64,000 nucleotides of DNA from an uncultured Clostridia bacterium (GTDB taxonomy: Bacteria > Bacillota > Clostridia > Oscillospirales > Ruminococcaceae). Positions 53,253 through 62,955 of this stretch are shown here, piece after piece; positions within the stretch are counted from its first letter, which is position 1, and each line of letters opens with the position of its first letter. Under the pieces are notes generated by a model, which saw nothing but the letters and a program-made list of their open reading frames with translations, was not told the DNA's origin and did no database searches. The stretch covers positions 107,810 to 171,809 of the forward strand of contig CAMNXF010000007.1 in NCBI GenBank assembly GCA_946567425.1. The letters run 5' to 3'. The position numbers and the translations under genes were made by a program.

Positions 53253-53281
53253 AGTTGTGTAGCATTTTGAGGTTCTACATA

Positions 53282-54343
53282 TTATAATAGCCGCAAGAGC
53301 CGAACGTTCTTTTCGAGGGCGTTTTCAAGAAAATATTGCTCGGGGAGCGCGTTTTTTCCGTTCCCGGGGAGTGCACTCTCCATGAGCTGCGCAAGATAGC
53401 GGTCATTGTTGTACGGATACACGCTGTCGGCGACAAGGTCGCGGTTGCCCTTTACGTCGCTCACGATAACATTTTCCCCGCAGTACAGCGCTTCCATGAC
53501 ATTGAACGGCAAGCCCTCAAAGCGGCTCGCAGATATAAGACAACCGCAGGCTCTGTAAAGTGCGTTCATCTCTGTGCAGTGCCCAAGGAACGCCGTTTTT
53601 TCTGCAATACCTAGTTCCGCGGCGAGTGCTCTGCACTCCTCGAGAAGCTCCCCGCTGCCCGCGAATATCAGACGGCAGTCGGTGCGCTTCAGGGACGCGA
53701 ACGCCCTTATTATTGCGGCTTGGTTCTTCCGCTGCGAAAATTCACCGACGCACAGGAACAAAAGTCCGCCGCTCGGCTGTCCCAGTTCCTCTTTTTTCCG
53801 CTGAATTTCCTCCTCAGGGAGTGGCGGCAGCTTGTCCGCATCGAGCCCCATTCCGTCGAGGAACACAATCTCCCTGCCCAGTTTGTGCGTGTGAGCGATC
53901 TCCAGATCGTCGGCGTTCATTACCGCGAGGAGGTCTGTGCGCCGCCTAACCAACTTTTCAAACGCAAGATACACACGGCTGCGCGCGCTGCCGTCGTCGT
54001 TGAAGAGGTAGCCGTGGCAGATATGCCGGCACTCGACGGCTTTAACCCTCGAAAGTATCGCCGCCGCCCTCCCGACAAATCCCGCAAGCGTGGAATTGGT
54101 ATAAACTGCGTCGTAGTGCTCTTTTCGGATAAGTTTTGCGAGTTTGACGATAACGCCGAAATTTACCGGAGAGCTCAGTTTCTTCTTGAAGCCGAGCTGC
54201 GTATGAACGGTTTCGCCAAACTTAAATTCGCCGTTGGATGCGGTGTGAACTTCGACTCCGTTGTCAAGCAGCTTTTTAATATAAGGAAGATGAAAGTTTC
54301 TGAAATGTGAGCTTTCCGAAGCGACCATTAAAACTTTTTTCAT
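53282..54343 (-). CDS. Family 4 glycosyltransferase
   Basis: This 353-residue GT-B fold glycosyltransferase has an N-terminal acceptor domain beginning MKKVLMVASESSHFRNFHLPYIKKL and a C-terminal donor domain with LFLCVGEFSQRKNQAAIIRA and the EX7E motif region SRFEGLPFNVMEALYCGENVIV. It would build a surface polysaccharide repeat unit. AGGTGG precedes the ATG. Only 26 bases separate it from the divergent Ig-like surface protein gene, so promoter elements must lie within coding sequence or farther away. Confidence 0.9.
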   Translation of the reverse strand: MKKVLMVASESSHFRNFHLPYIKKLLDNGVEVHTASNGEFKFGETVHTQLGFKKKLSSPVNFGVIVKLAKLIRKEHYDAVYTNSTLAGFVGRAAAILSRVKAVECRHICHGYLFNDDGSARSRVYLAFEKLVRRRTDLLAVMNADDLEIAHTHKLGREIVFLDGMGLDADKLPPLPEEEIQRKKEELGQPSGGLLFLCVGEFSQRKNQAAIIRAFASLKRTDCRLIFAGSGELLEECRALAAELGIAEKTAFLGHCTEMNALYRACGCLISASRFEGLPFNVMEALYCGENVIVSDVKGNRDLVADSVYPYNNDRYLAQLMESALPGNGKNALPEQYFLENALEKNVRLLRLL

Positions 54344-54369
54344 AAATAACCACCTAAAGGAATTTTGTT

Positions 54370-55875
54370 ATGTGTAAAATCAACAAAAAGAGATTGATCG
54401 GCACTCTTTTCGCCGTTCTTACGGGTATTTCGATAGCGCTGACAGCGTTCGCGTCGCCGAGCGACGAGACGGGCGAGACCTCAGAGCCGCCCTCCTACGA
54501 GACCTCGGATTCCGAAACGTCCGATACCTTTGAACCGCCCGTGACCTCCGATACTTCCGAGCCGCCCATTACGTCCGATACTTCCGACACCTCCGACACC
54601 TCCGAGCCGCCCGTAACTTCGGAACCGCCTTCTACTTCAGATACCTCCGAACCCGATCCGCCGCCCCCTCCTCCCGATCCCGTTATTGTGCTGAACTTCT
54701 ACGAGAGATCGCTGTTGATCGGCGAGGGCGCTCAGCTTGTCGCGACTATTGAAAACAATATATGGGAAAACCCCATTATCCAGTTCACCAGCTTCAATAC
54801 CGACGTTGCGCACGTTGACAATCTCGGAAACATTATTGCCGTCGGAGAGGGGCAGGCTTACATTACCGCGTATTACGGCGGTATTCAGGCTGACGCGCTC
54901 ATTACTGTTTCCAAGCCGCCCGAGATCCCCGAGTTTATCGTGCTGAAGCAGAACAAGTTCGAGCTGAAGATAGGCGCGACCGCGCAGATAGAGGCGCAGC
55001 TGCTCCCCGAAAACGTGTCCGAAGGTTACACGATAACCTACGAATCGAACAACCCCGAGATTGCGGCGGTCAACGAAAACGGACTCATCACCGCGCTGAA
55101 AACGGGCGAGACGACAATAACAGTGCGCGGCGCGGACTTGTCGGAAACCGTTTCGGTGACTGTCACGAGCGACGTTGCCTACGATACCGCAAAGCTGGAC
55201 GGTTACGTTTACAACAGTGATGGCAACCCAGTCGTGGGCGCGCAGCTTGTTATCGACACGCTCAAAGCCGTTACGGACACGCGCGGCTACTTCTCATTTG
55301 AGAGCGTCGAGCAGCGCGAGTTTACCGTGACTGTTGCGGGCGATAAAAAGGCGATCTGCAAACTCACTCCGCAGGGCGACACGACCGTTTATCTGCTGTA
55401 CAAGAAGAACAGTCCATTGACGCGGCTCGGCTCATACGAGGAGCTTGTCGGACATCTTGCGGTAAACAAAGTGACGTTCACGACAGGCGCAAACGTTATC
55501 ATGACGGCGGGCGAGACCTTTGAGCTTGCGTATCAGCACGCGCCAAAGGACGCTCCCGTGACCGAAATTCAATACACGACGTCAAACGGGATAACCGCTG
55601 AGGTCGGACAGATCGACGGCGTTATCACCGCAAAGGCCCCGGGCGAGACCGACATAACCATTTCGCTGAACGGCGGGCAAGCGGAGGCGGTCTGCCATGT
55701 AGTAGTCAACCCCAAGGAAAGCACGGAGCACAGTGTGCTTATCGTGATCATCGAGACTGTAGTGATCGTAATCGCGGTGTTTGTATTTATAATGATCTAC
55801 CGCAGCTACAAAAGGAAACTAACACGCACTCTCGACGAGTATGAGGATGAGGATTCAAACGGCGAAGACGAGTAA
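54370..55875 (+). CDS. Membrane-anchored surface protein with Big2 and CarboxypepD-like domains
   Basis: This 501-residue surface protein has a signal peptide (about 1-28), a Ser/Thr/Pro linker of SDTSEPP-like repeats to about residue 105, two bacterial Ig-like (Big2) domains (about 107-180 and 185-272), a carboxypeptidase-regulatory-like domain (about 275-335; LDGYVYNSDGNPVVGAQL), a third Ig-like segment and a C-terminal membrane anchor (about 453-477) with an acidic cytoplasmic tail. No sortase motif precedes the anchor. It may present adhesive domains beyond the polysaccharide layer. AAAGGA precedes the ATG. Confidence 0.85.
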   Translation: MCKINKKRLIGTLFAVLTGISIALTAFASPSDETGETSEPPSYETSDSETSDTFEPPVTSDTSEPPITSDTSDTSDTSEPPVTSEPPSTSDTSEPDPPPPPPDPVIVLNFYERSLLIGEGAQLVATIENNIWENPIIQFTSFNTDVAHVDNLGNIIAVGEGQAYITAYYGGIQADALITVSKPPEIPEFIVLKQNKFELKIGATAQIEAQLLPENVSEGYTITYESNNPEIAAVNENGLITALKTGETTITVRGADLSETVSVTVTSDVAYDTAKLDGYVYNSDGNPVVGAQLVIDTLKAVTDTRGYFSFESVEQREFTVTVAGDKKAICKLTPQGDTTVYLLYKKNSPLTRLGSYEELVGHLAVNKVTFTTGANVIMTAGETFELAYQHAPKDAPVTEIQYTTSNGITAEVGQIDGVITAKAPGETDITISLNGGQAEAVCHVVVNPKESTEHSVLIVIIETVVIVIAVFVFIMIYRSYKRKLTRTLDEYEDEDSNGEDE

Positions 55876-55890
55876 TTAAACGTGAAATTA

Positions 55891-55950
55891 AAGGCGCAGG
55901 CTTTGGCACTTCGATACAGATGTATCGTGCCGGGCGAGCGCCTTTTTTAT
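55891..55950 (+). terminator. Long nested hairpin terminator
   Basis: An outer stem AAGGCGC / GCGCCTT ends in a T run, enclosing a second stem GGCAC-CGATA / TATCG-TGCC. It lies between the convergent surface protein and sugar transferase genes. Confidence 0.82.
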
Positions 55951-55960
55951 GTGTGAACCG

Positions 55961-56839
55961 CTACTGTCCGCGCTTCGCCTTTCTGACGATAGCACCGAAC
56001 GTCGCGAAACATATCTTTATATCCCACAACAGATTTCGGTGCAGAACATAATGTATCTCCATTCTTTGGCGTTTGCGGTTGGTGTATGTGGTATCGCCCG
56101 AACAGTATGCCTGCCAGTAGCCTGTAAGCCCGGGACGTATCGACAACAGCAGCGCCTTGTCCTTGCCGTAAAGCGCCGTCTCGCTCTCTTGAATAGGTCG
56201 CGGTCCAACAATGCTGAGCTCCCCCTTGAGAATATTTACCAACTGCGGAAGCTCGTCCAGACCCGTCCGACGCAGGAATTTTCCGACCTTGGTAACACGC
56301 GGGTCGTCCTCGACCTTATACTCGCTGTAATATTGCGCGAGCTGCCCCTTGTTGAGCCAGCGCTTAACGTCCTCTGCGTTGTCTATCATCGTGCGGAATT
56401 TGTATATGTAGATAGGCTTACCGCCCATTCCCAGCCGCCGCTGCTTAAAGAACACCCGCTTTCCCGAACGTTCGAAAACTATCAGCAGCGAAATTATCAA
56501 AAACACGGGACTTAACACTATTAATCCCGCAAGCGAGCCGACAACGTCGCAGAAACGCTTTACCGTATCATACGTCTTTTTGCCGCGCGCTATCTTGAGC
56601 GCCCTCTTCTTTGCGGCTATGGCAGCTCTGTGCTGTTCCGCGGCAGCCCTGCGGCGCTCCGCTGCGACACTCGTATCGGCGACACCGATACTAGGCGGCA
56701 CGGCATCGGCGGTCTCACGAACGCGTTCCCTTACCGCTATGGAAGATCCTTTCGCGTCAATGCCGGGCGTGTTATTTTCAGACAAAACAATGCTCCTCAC
56801 CATACTTGTTTTCGGGCAAGCCGACAAACGTCCGCCCAT
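55961..56839 (-). CDS. Undecaprenyl-phosphate sugar-1-phosphate transferase
   Basis: This 292-residue enzyme starts polysaccharide synthesis by moving a sugar-1-phosphate onto undecaprenyl phosphate. It has an alanine/arginine-rich cytoplasmic N-terminus of about 95 residues, one hydrophobic helix (about 103-128) and the catalytic domain with [20 protein letters not shown] and [18 protein letters not shown] followed by GPRP. The four extra membrane helices of WbaP/WcaJ are absent. The GTGA-containing Shine-Dalgarno supports the start at 56839. It is the last chromosomal gene before the mobile element. Confidence 0.93.
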   Translation of the reverse strand: MGGRLSACPKTSMVRSIVLSENNTPGIDAKGSSIAVRERVRETADAVPPSIGVADTSVAAERRRAAAEQHRAAIAAKKRALKIARGKKTYDTVKRFCDVVGSLAGLIVLSPVFLIISLLIVFERSGKRVFFKQRRLGMGGKPIYIYKFRTMIDNAEDVKRWLNKGQLAQYYSEYKVEDDPRVTKVGKFLRRTGLDELPQLVNILKGELSIVGPRPIQESETALYGKDKALLLSIRPGLTGYWQAYCSGDTTYTNRKRQRMEIHYVLHRNLLWDIKICFATFGAIVRKAKRGQ

Positions 56840-56873
56840 ATATTCACCCCTAAATATAATATCTCTAGTTTAT

Positions 56874-56902
56874 ATTATAATATAATTTATACGATTTGTA
56901 AA
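56874..56902 (-). promoter_or_regulatory. Promoter of the sugar transferase gene
   Basis: TTTACA (56897-56902) and TATAAT (56874-56879), 17-base spacer, minus strand, in a very AT-rich stretch. Confidence 0.68.
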
Positions 56903-57090
56903 GGGTATTTTGGAGAATTTCGGCGCTTTACGGAAGAAATTATTGGTGAATTTGCAGACAAAATCATGTCAGCGTCGTGAGCAGGTTCATACACGAGGCT
57001 TTTCTGTCGAGCGAAGTGTGAACGTATATCTGCATGGTAGTCAACCTCTCAAAAGGACACACATCATTAAAATCTTCCTGAACCACTCAA

Positions 57091-58760
57091 TCAAGCGGTT
57101 TTCTTGCTCTCATCGCCCTTATCCACTTCCAAGAATTTCTTGTGTGGCAGCGGCTTTTCGAGCAGCTTATAATAAATGTGTATCTCGCGCGGTCTGTCTT
57201 TGGCGTATTCGTCAACGGTTATGTACTCAATCAGCTTCCCTTGTAAGCTCCTGCACTTCGGTGTACTTCTTCAAGCGGCGGATAAATTCTTCTACGTCGC
57301 TTTCGTCTTGTTTAACTGCGTTAAGCCTTGCTTCAAGCTGTTCAACCTCTTCAGAAAGTGTTTTTTGCTCTGCTCGATACTTCTCTAAAAGGCTAACGCA
57401 CACATCTTCGGGAATTTTCCCGAGAACCTTGTCCTCATAAATCGAGGGAATAAGTTTTTTCAACTCGGCAAGTCGATATTTTCCATTGCGCAGTTGCTTC
57501 TGTTTCTATGCTGTTTGGCGCAAGTTAATTTGCTCTTTCTTAGAGAGAAATTGTTGCCGAGCAACATCTTCATTCTCCAAAACAAGCGTTGCCATTGAGC
57601 GAATATCAGCAAGCACAAGCGCGTTAATATCTTTCATTTTGATATAATGGCTAGTGCCAATAGAATTTTCCGAAACGGCTGTACGCGCCGCATTGATAAT
57701 TGTGCCTAATGTACTTCCTGGGTAACTTTTTGCTGCCATTCGTTGTGTTGTTGGTTCCGAGCCGCATTTTTTCGCCGCAGTCCACGCAAAACATTAAACC
57801 GCTCAACGGCATTGTCTCTCCTTTCTTGGTTTTCTTTCCTTGACTGACCGATTTCTCAATCTCGCGGATTTTATCCCAAGTTTCCTGCGAAACAAGCGGC
57901 TCATGCGTATTTTTAACTACAACCATTTCGTCCTCGGCGCGTTTAATGGTTTTATGGTTCTTGTACGAAACGGTAGTCGTTCTCATTTGAACGAGATGAC
58001 CGAGGTATGTAGGATTTTCGACAATTGTTGTAATTTGCTCTGCGCACCACAGATGTCCGGTTCTTCTGGGATTCGGTTTGCCGAGCCTTGCGTAGTAATA
58101 ATCAGACGGAGTCGGGATTTTTTCTTCATTGAGCTTATCCGCGATGTGACGAGGACTTATGCCCTGTGAGCGCATTTCAAAAATTCTGCGCACTACACTT
58201 GCCGCGGGTTCGTCCACTATGGGTAAGTGTTTCTCATCATCTCCTTTGATATACCCGTAAGGCGCGGCTGTTGCGCAATACTTTCCGGCTTTACAGTTTG
58301 CTTCAATTACCGCTTTTATTTTCTTGGACGTTGAAGCGGCATGCCACTCATTGAATAGGTTCACTATCGGCATCATATCCATTGCCGTGGTATCTTTATT
58401 AGCGGTGTCAACATTGTCACTGAGCGCGATAAATCTTATATTGTAGGTCGGAAAGATGTAATCAATGTATTGCCCGACCTGAATATAATTGCGCCCGAAA
58501 CGGCTTAAATCCTTGACGATGATCAAGTTAATCTTGCCTGTTTTCGCATCCTCCAACAAACGGATCACTCTGGGGCGGTTAAAATCGGTTCCGGAATACC
58601 CGTAATCGACATAAATATTGCAAAGATTCCAACCCTGCTCCGCAACGTATTTTGTAAGGATTAACTTTTGATTTTCAATTGACAAGGATTCGCCCACGCG
58701 CATATCTTCCTGTGACAAGCGAACGTAGATCCCCACATTATAAATTGTCTGCTTTGACAT
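57091..58760 (-). pseudogene. Large serine recombinase 1, inactivated
   Basis: This is the site-specific recombinase of a mobilizable element. The intact N-terminal part (from 58760) has the resolvase domain with GIYVRLSQEDMRVGESLSIENQ and YSGTDFNRPR, the recombinase domain and a zinc-ribbon start (CVDCGEKMR). A frameshift near 57655-57665 moves the reading frame (FGKFYWH-stop versus continuing SHYIKMKDINALVLADI), a TAG at 57506-57508 interrupts the coiled coil, and a second frameshift near 57230 separates the C-terminal IEYITVDEYAKDRPREIHIYY segment ending at 57091. Three lesions make it non-functional, though its promoter is still near-perfect. Confidence 0.88.
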
Positions 58761-58805
58761 AATTCTACTCCTTTCAAATTCAAAGCAGCCATATTTGACA
58801 ATTTT

Positions 58806-58834
58806 ATTATACCACGAATTGCCGAATATGTCAA
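58806..58834 (-). promoter_or_regulatory. Consensus promoter of recombinase 1
   Basis: TTGACA (58829-58834) and TATAAT (58806-58811), exact consensus with 17-base spacer, minus strand, about 46 bases before the start codon. Confidence 0.85.
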
Positions 58835-58861
58835 TGCTTTAAAGCGCGAATTTATACTTTT

Positions 58862-59101
58862 TTATGCGGCATTTTTTGTTGTGTTCTGAGATTCATTCAA
58901 CGCACGGTTGAAAGCGATTTCCGAAATAACCTTGTCAATGTCTTTGCTTCCGATAAAGTTACTATGTACGATAAATTTCTTGCCACCGATATCGTACTCA
59001 TATGTACGAACGGGACAGTCTTTGTACTTCGCATTAAGCTCGAACATTGTAGGTTTTACTGTTGTTGCTACGGCGGTCGCTGTTGATACATTTCTAATCA
59101 T
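58862..59101 (-). CDS. TnpW-like transposon-encoded small protein
   Basis: This 79-residue protein resembles the TnpW family of small proteins encoded next to serine recombinases in Tn4451-like and related mobilizable elements: a threonine/alanine/valine-rich start, a YEYDIGGKKFIVHSNF core and a lysine-linked helical end (KDIDKVISEI). Its function is not established. The ATG at 59101 is preferred because AAAGGAG lies five bases upstream; the ATG at 59116 precedes that site. It is between mobC and recombinase 1. Confidence 0.65.
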   Translation of the reverse strand: MIRNVSTATAVATTVKPTMFELNAKYKDCPVRTYEYDIGGKKFIVHSNFIGSKDIDKVISEIAFNRALNESQNTTKNAA

Positions 59102-59119
59102 TGTTCTCCTTTCCATCGG

Positions 59120-59464
59120 TTACTCAACCGACATTAGCTTGGGTAGGTTGGATAAAAACAGAGCGAATGTGTATCCTATATTCTCGATTTCATTTTGCAA
59201 AACACGAATATCGTCCGCATAAATATTGTTGGTTTCGTTTGCTTTTCGCGCGATCTGATTGATGTTTGCGCCGATAATTCGCAAGGCTTTCATCGCATCG
59301 GCTACCTCACGCATATCAAAGTGGAATATCTTACCCTCTAACGACATTCTTTTGATAAATGTTCCGGTTTTCAGCATAACCGAGGCGGCACGTTCCTCAA
59401 TCGACTTCCATTCATCAAGAGAATAAATCACCTCTTTACGTTTTACTTGCTTGTACTTTCTCAT
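59120..59464 (-). CDS. mobC: MobC-like mobilization protein
   Basis: This 114-residue protein matches plasmid-type MobC relaxosome proteins, which bind near oriT and help the relaxase. An N-terminal basic region (KYKQVKRKEVIYSLDEWKSIEERAA) is followed by the conserved ALRIIGANINQIARKANETN block near residue 66. AAAGGATGG precedes the ATG. Normally a relaxase gene follows directly, but here TnpW follows, so the relaxase was lost or relocated. Identification is good; functional status in this remnant is doubtful. Confidence 0.82.
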   Translation of the reverse strand: MRKYKQVKRKEVIYSLDEWKSIEERAASVMLKTGTFIKRMSLEGKIFHFDMREVADAMKALRIIGANINQIARKANETNNIYADDIRVLQNEIENIGYTFALFLSNLPKLMSVE

Positions 59465-60253
59465 AAAAACACCATCCTTTAATTTAAAAAAATTTAGGCA
59501 AGGCCTACCAGTTCGGGGGAATTTGTTTTAGGGCAGCGGGTTTCCTAAAACATTTCGAGGGTGCAATCGAGAAACGGAAGAAAATCCCAAAGTATATGAG
59601 ACTTTCTATGGCTTGCTATGCAATCCCAAAACGCAAGAATACGTATTCCGTATTTTCTGGTGTTTCGCCCGTATGGGCTGCCCCCTCCGAAATTTTTCTG
59701 CGGCGGCGAACAGCAGAACGTGTTGACCCCCTCTGTTTATAGGACAAAAATGCGACGATTCGTCAGCCTGTTTCTTGTAATTCTATATATCCTACAAACA
59801 ATTTTGTGCAGAATGCCCATACCTCTACCCAAACGTTAAAATTTTCAAAAGGTATTAAAACCCCTCTCACTTATAAGGAAAAAAATTGGCGATTTATTAG
59901 GGGGCTGGACTCATTTTTTTAATATTCTGCTTTTGTACAAAAAGTGCTTGACATATATGTGCATTGTTACAAATGAAAACAGTTCTTACACCCCTACTGA
60001 TTTTCAAGAAGTGCTCCGTAAATAAAAATCCGCGCCGGTCAAGTTATACCTTAACAGGCGCGGAGAAATTTTATTGAGGGGTATGCCATTACGTAGTAAA
60101 ACTTTAAGCCCGGTTTAGTGCAGAGTAATCTTTTTAGTCACAGCTCTGCTTTGAAAAAATCATAGAGACATATAATTTCTGATAAAAGCGCAGAACAGGA
60201 GTTAGTTAGAGGCAACAGATTCCCCCACACTAACGCTCCGAAAAAAACAAGGG
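59465..60253. other. Gene-free region of the mobile element; possible oriT near 59500-59720
   Basis: About 790 bases contain no credible gene. The part just upstream of mobC has imperfect inverted repeats, including TTTCTCGA/TCGAAA around a TTGCACCC sequence (minus strand, about 59558-59580). In elements with mobC this is where oriT usually lies, but no nick site can be proven. Farther on the sequence is AT-rich. A clear hairpin terminator occurs at 60018-60064. Confidence 0.35.
60018..60064 (-). terminator. Intrinsic terminator in the mobile element
   Basis: Minus-strand stem TCCGCGCC / GGCGCGGA with a 20-base loop is followed by TTTTTATTT. It would end transcripts coming from recombinase 2 or the group II intron. 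Confidence 0.75.
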
Positions 60254-61097
60254 ATAACGATAGGTAAGGCTTTGATGTTATCTCCGCCTTTTCCCCCGTT
60301 CCACACCGTGCATGCGACTTTCACCAAACACGGCGTTCCATCAATATTACAATTTTATCAGATTAGTATCACTTTCAAAACAAAATTGCTTTGTCATATG
60401 CAACTCCCCCCTCGCGGGTTTGTTTTTCTCGGATAAAATCCTAATCATACTCAAAGCTATGAATTTTAATACCTATGATTACTTTTGCAATATTGACTTG
60501 TGGCTGTTCCTCCGTTTTCCATTACAGAAAACATCATCGGTAGTGCCACTACTTTACCCACAATCAAAACGGCTTATTATTCTTCGTCCGTACCGCTAAT
60601 GCGTATTGTAGGTTGCCACGTTCCGATAATCCTATCTTTACATATGCACTTAGGTGTCTGCTCTGAGCCTGACAGCTTGGCAATGCCTGTAACATTGCAA
60701 GGTATTTCATACTTACTAATTTTACTTTACCTAACTGTCGCCGCATTAGCGGTCTGCACATTTCTATGCAGCGGATGTATAGACCCGTACATTCACAGCT
60801 TTGTCAGACGTTTCCGTCATTCTCACCATATGCACTTTATAGACCCCCGACCTATAGGATACACCGTTCCCCTCTGAACAGCTTTCGTTTTTGCTTTTAC
60901 AAATTACGGTATCTCTCAGCCGACTTCACCGAGCTCTTGACAAAATCAGTTACCCAAAATCGCCAATCGGAGTATCAGAGGAAGCGTTTTAAGGCGTTCC
61001 CCTCTCATTCCACTTCTTGGATTATCAGTTCTCCTAATCAGATAACTTTCACGTTCTCTTTTAGTGCCTAATCTTTTCAATTAGGAACGTGTCGCAC
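60254..61097 (-). ncRNA. ORF-less group II intron (844 nt)
   Basis: On the minus strand the sequence starts at 61097 with the group II 5' consensus GTGCGAC. It contains the exon-binding site EBS1 AGTAAG (60712-60717), which exactly complements IBS1 CTTACT, the last six exon bases (61098-61103). Near the 3' end is a 34-nt domain V (about 60299-60338) with lower stem ACGCCGTG / CACGGTGT, a CGC triad with its G-U pair and a GAAA-containing loop. Domain VI follows with paired AACG / CGTT, a candidate branch-point A in CCTATC, and a 3' end AT seven bases later. No intron-encoded reverse transcriptase is present. The upper stem of domain V has a mismatch, so activity is uncertain. Confidence 0.78.
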
Positions 61098-61240
61098 AGT
61101 AAGCATTCCTTGCTTTAAGTGCAAACCGAAAGTTAGTTTTGTATAACTATATTTCCCTTATAAGCCAGGGGCAAAAATCCAGAGGGTGCTGAACAAACTC
61201 AACGCAATGTCGCCAAATCCCATTGTAAAGCCGTTTGCTG

Positions 61241-62866
61241 TCAGTCGATAATTCCGACGAATTTGTAGTAAACATCGAGCTTCTGAATATACTCGCCGTC
61301 GATTTCCTCAGGCTCGTGTACCTCGATACGCTCTATCAATGTGTTCAAGAGTGCTTGCGTGAGTTCGTCAACATCGGCGTAACGCTTTATCAGCTCCACG
61401 AAATTTACGGCATTCTCGCCGTTTTCACGGTTGGACTTTATCGCGTTTTCGTACTCTGAAACTGCGCTTTCCAACTCGCTCTGTTCCTTTTCGTAGGCAG
61501 TAACAAGCGTGTTGTAATTGCGGTCGGAAATTTCTCCCTTTGCGTGTTCCTCGTAGGTTTTCACGAACATTGCGTCGAGTTCTAAAAGCCGTTTCCGCGC
61601 TTTTTTAATTTCGCGTTCCGCTTGCCGAACATTGTCCTTTTCGGCTTTGCCGAGCCTTGTCGCGATTGACGAAATCATCTTCTCGTCGTTTTTGATAGCC
61701 TGTTACGCAAGCCTGTTTATGTCCGCTAAAACCGCATTGTAAAGGTCAATCGCGGATATTCGGTGCTTACTGCAATTCCGCGCGTTCTCGCGGTGAAGAC
61801 GGCAATAATAATCATAATTCTCACGCGCGTCAGGCTTTTGCGTTCGCCACGAACGGTATGGAATAAGCGCATAGCCGCAGTCCGCACACTTTACCAAGCC
61901 TCCGAAAATATTGTCGTATTTGAGTTTATCGCCTTTGTTGCATTTCTTGCGGCTCGTTATCATTCGCTGAATTAACTCCCAGCGTTCGGGGTCTATGATT
62001 GGCTCGTGCATACCCTCGACGATAAACGTTTCCGCAGTCGCAACTCCCTTGCGCTTTTTGCTTTTGAGAGAAATCGTTGGCTTTTTCTGCCCGACAACTG
62101 CGCCTTTATATGTCGCGTTTCGGAGAATAAACCGCACCATTGCGACCGACCATAGGGACTCCTTTCCGTCGTTCGCGTACTTTTCAAAATTCGCGTGAGT
62201 TTCGGCAGCGACCGCGCCCGGACGAAGTATTTTCTCGGCGGATAATTTTTTCGCGATTTGCTCAATTCCCATACCGTTCTCCGCCATATCGTAAATACGG
62301 CGGACAGTCGGCGCATAGCGCTCGTCAATTATCAGGTGATTTTTGTCGGCAGGGTCTTTTTTATAGCCGTATGGGGCCTTGCCGCCGATGAATTTCCCCT
62401 GCTTTTGTTGCGTAAGTTTCGACGCCTTTATTTTCTTTGAAATATCCTGCGCGTACATATCGTTCAGCAAATTCTTGAACGGCGTAATGTCCATTGTAGA
62501 GCCTTTAGACGTGTCCACGCCGTCTGCCACGGCTATGTAGCGGCAGTTGTGTTCGGGAAAATAAATCTCCGTAAAGCTGCCCGTTTCAAGGTAATTTCGA
62601 CCGAGCCGCGACAAATCCTTTGTGATAACGCAGTTGATTTTTCCGTTCTCAATATCGCCGAGCATTCGCTGAAAATCGGGGCGGTTCGTGTTCGTGCCGC
62701 TCCAACCGTCATCACAATAAATCTGATACGGCACAAAGCCGTTGTCGCGCGCGTATCGCGTGAGCATTTCCTTTTGCGTTTGGATAGATGAGCTTTCGCT
62801 GTCCGTGCCGTCGTCGCGCGAAAGCCGCAGATACAGCGCAGTATTATAAGTTGTTGGTTGTCCCAT
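61241..62866 (-). pseudogene. Large serine recombinase 2, interrupted by one in-frame stop
   Basis: This recombinase has a full N-terminal resolvase domain (ALYLRLSRDDGTDSESSSIQ, CDDGWSGTNTNRPDFQRM, ITKDLSRLGRNY), a recombinase domain and a zinc ribbon (CADCGYALI). At 61703-61705 a single TAA interrupts the frame just before AIKNDEKM; the same frame then continues through a coiled coil to 61241, giving about 540 codons in all. Everything else looks intact, so inactivation is recent. The ATG at 62866 has a strong AAGGAGG site. A perfect inverted repeat flanks its promoter. Confidence 0.87.
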
Positions 62867-62880
62867 AGTAACCTCCTTAA

Positions 62881-62933
62881 TCGCGGACAACCGATGTATT
62901 CGACTATCATCATTATACAACTTTTGTCCGCGA
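62881..62933. promoter_or_regulatory. Perfect 10-bp inverted repeat at the recombinase 2 promoter
   Basis: TCGCGGACAA (62881-62890) and TTGTCCGCGA (62924-62933) are exact inverted copies 33 bases apart. One arm lies in the spacer between -35 and -10, the other just before the Shine-Dalgarno, the arrangement of a repressor operator. Confidence 0.65.
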
Positions 62934-62940
62934 ATTTCAA
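62912..62940 (-). promoter_or_regulatory. Promoter of recombinase 2
   Basis: TTGAAA (62935-62940) and TATAAT (62912-62917), 17-base spacer, minus strand. Confidence 0.78.
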
Positions 62941-62955
62941 GTATTTTTTTTATTT

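Larger units (their letters stand above)
52947..53281. other. AT-rich intergenic region with two outward promoters
   Basis: This 335-base gap holds no gene. It contains the minus-strand promoter of the EpsG-like gene (53015-53043) and a strong plus-strand promoter (53224-53252) that points into the antisense strand of the glycosyltransferase gene. The middle is very AT-rich with many short homopolymers. Confidence 0.7.

Noticed and set aside
54475..54690. Repeated ACCTCCGA-like DNA considered as a regulatory repeat
   Set aside because: It encodes the SDTSEPP-type linker of the surface protein and is in frame throughout.
56990..57060. Tiny minus-strand frame starting MQIYVHTSL upstream of the element end
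   Set aside because: It is only 23 codons, without supporting signals; it may be a remnant of element sequence but cannot be supported as a gene.
59618..59839. Plus-strand frame of 73 codons upstream of mobC
   Set aside because: No start signal, odd composition, and it lies in the probable oriT region.
60312..61071. Plus-strand open frames of 95-125 codons within the mobile element
   Set aside because: They lie antisense to the group II intron RNA, have no ribosome binding sites and no recognisable domains.
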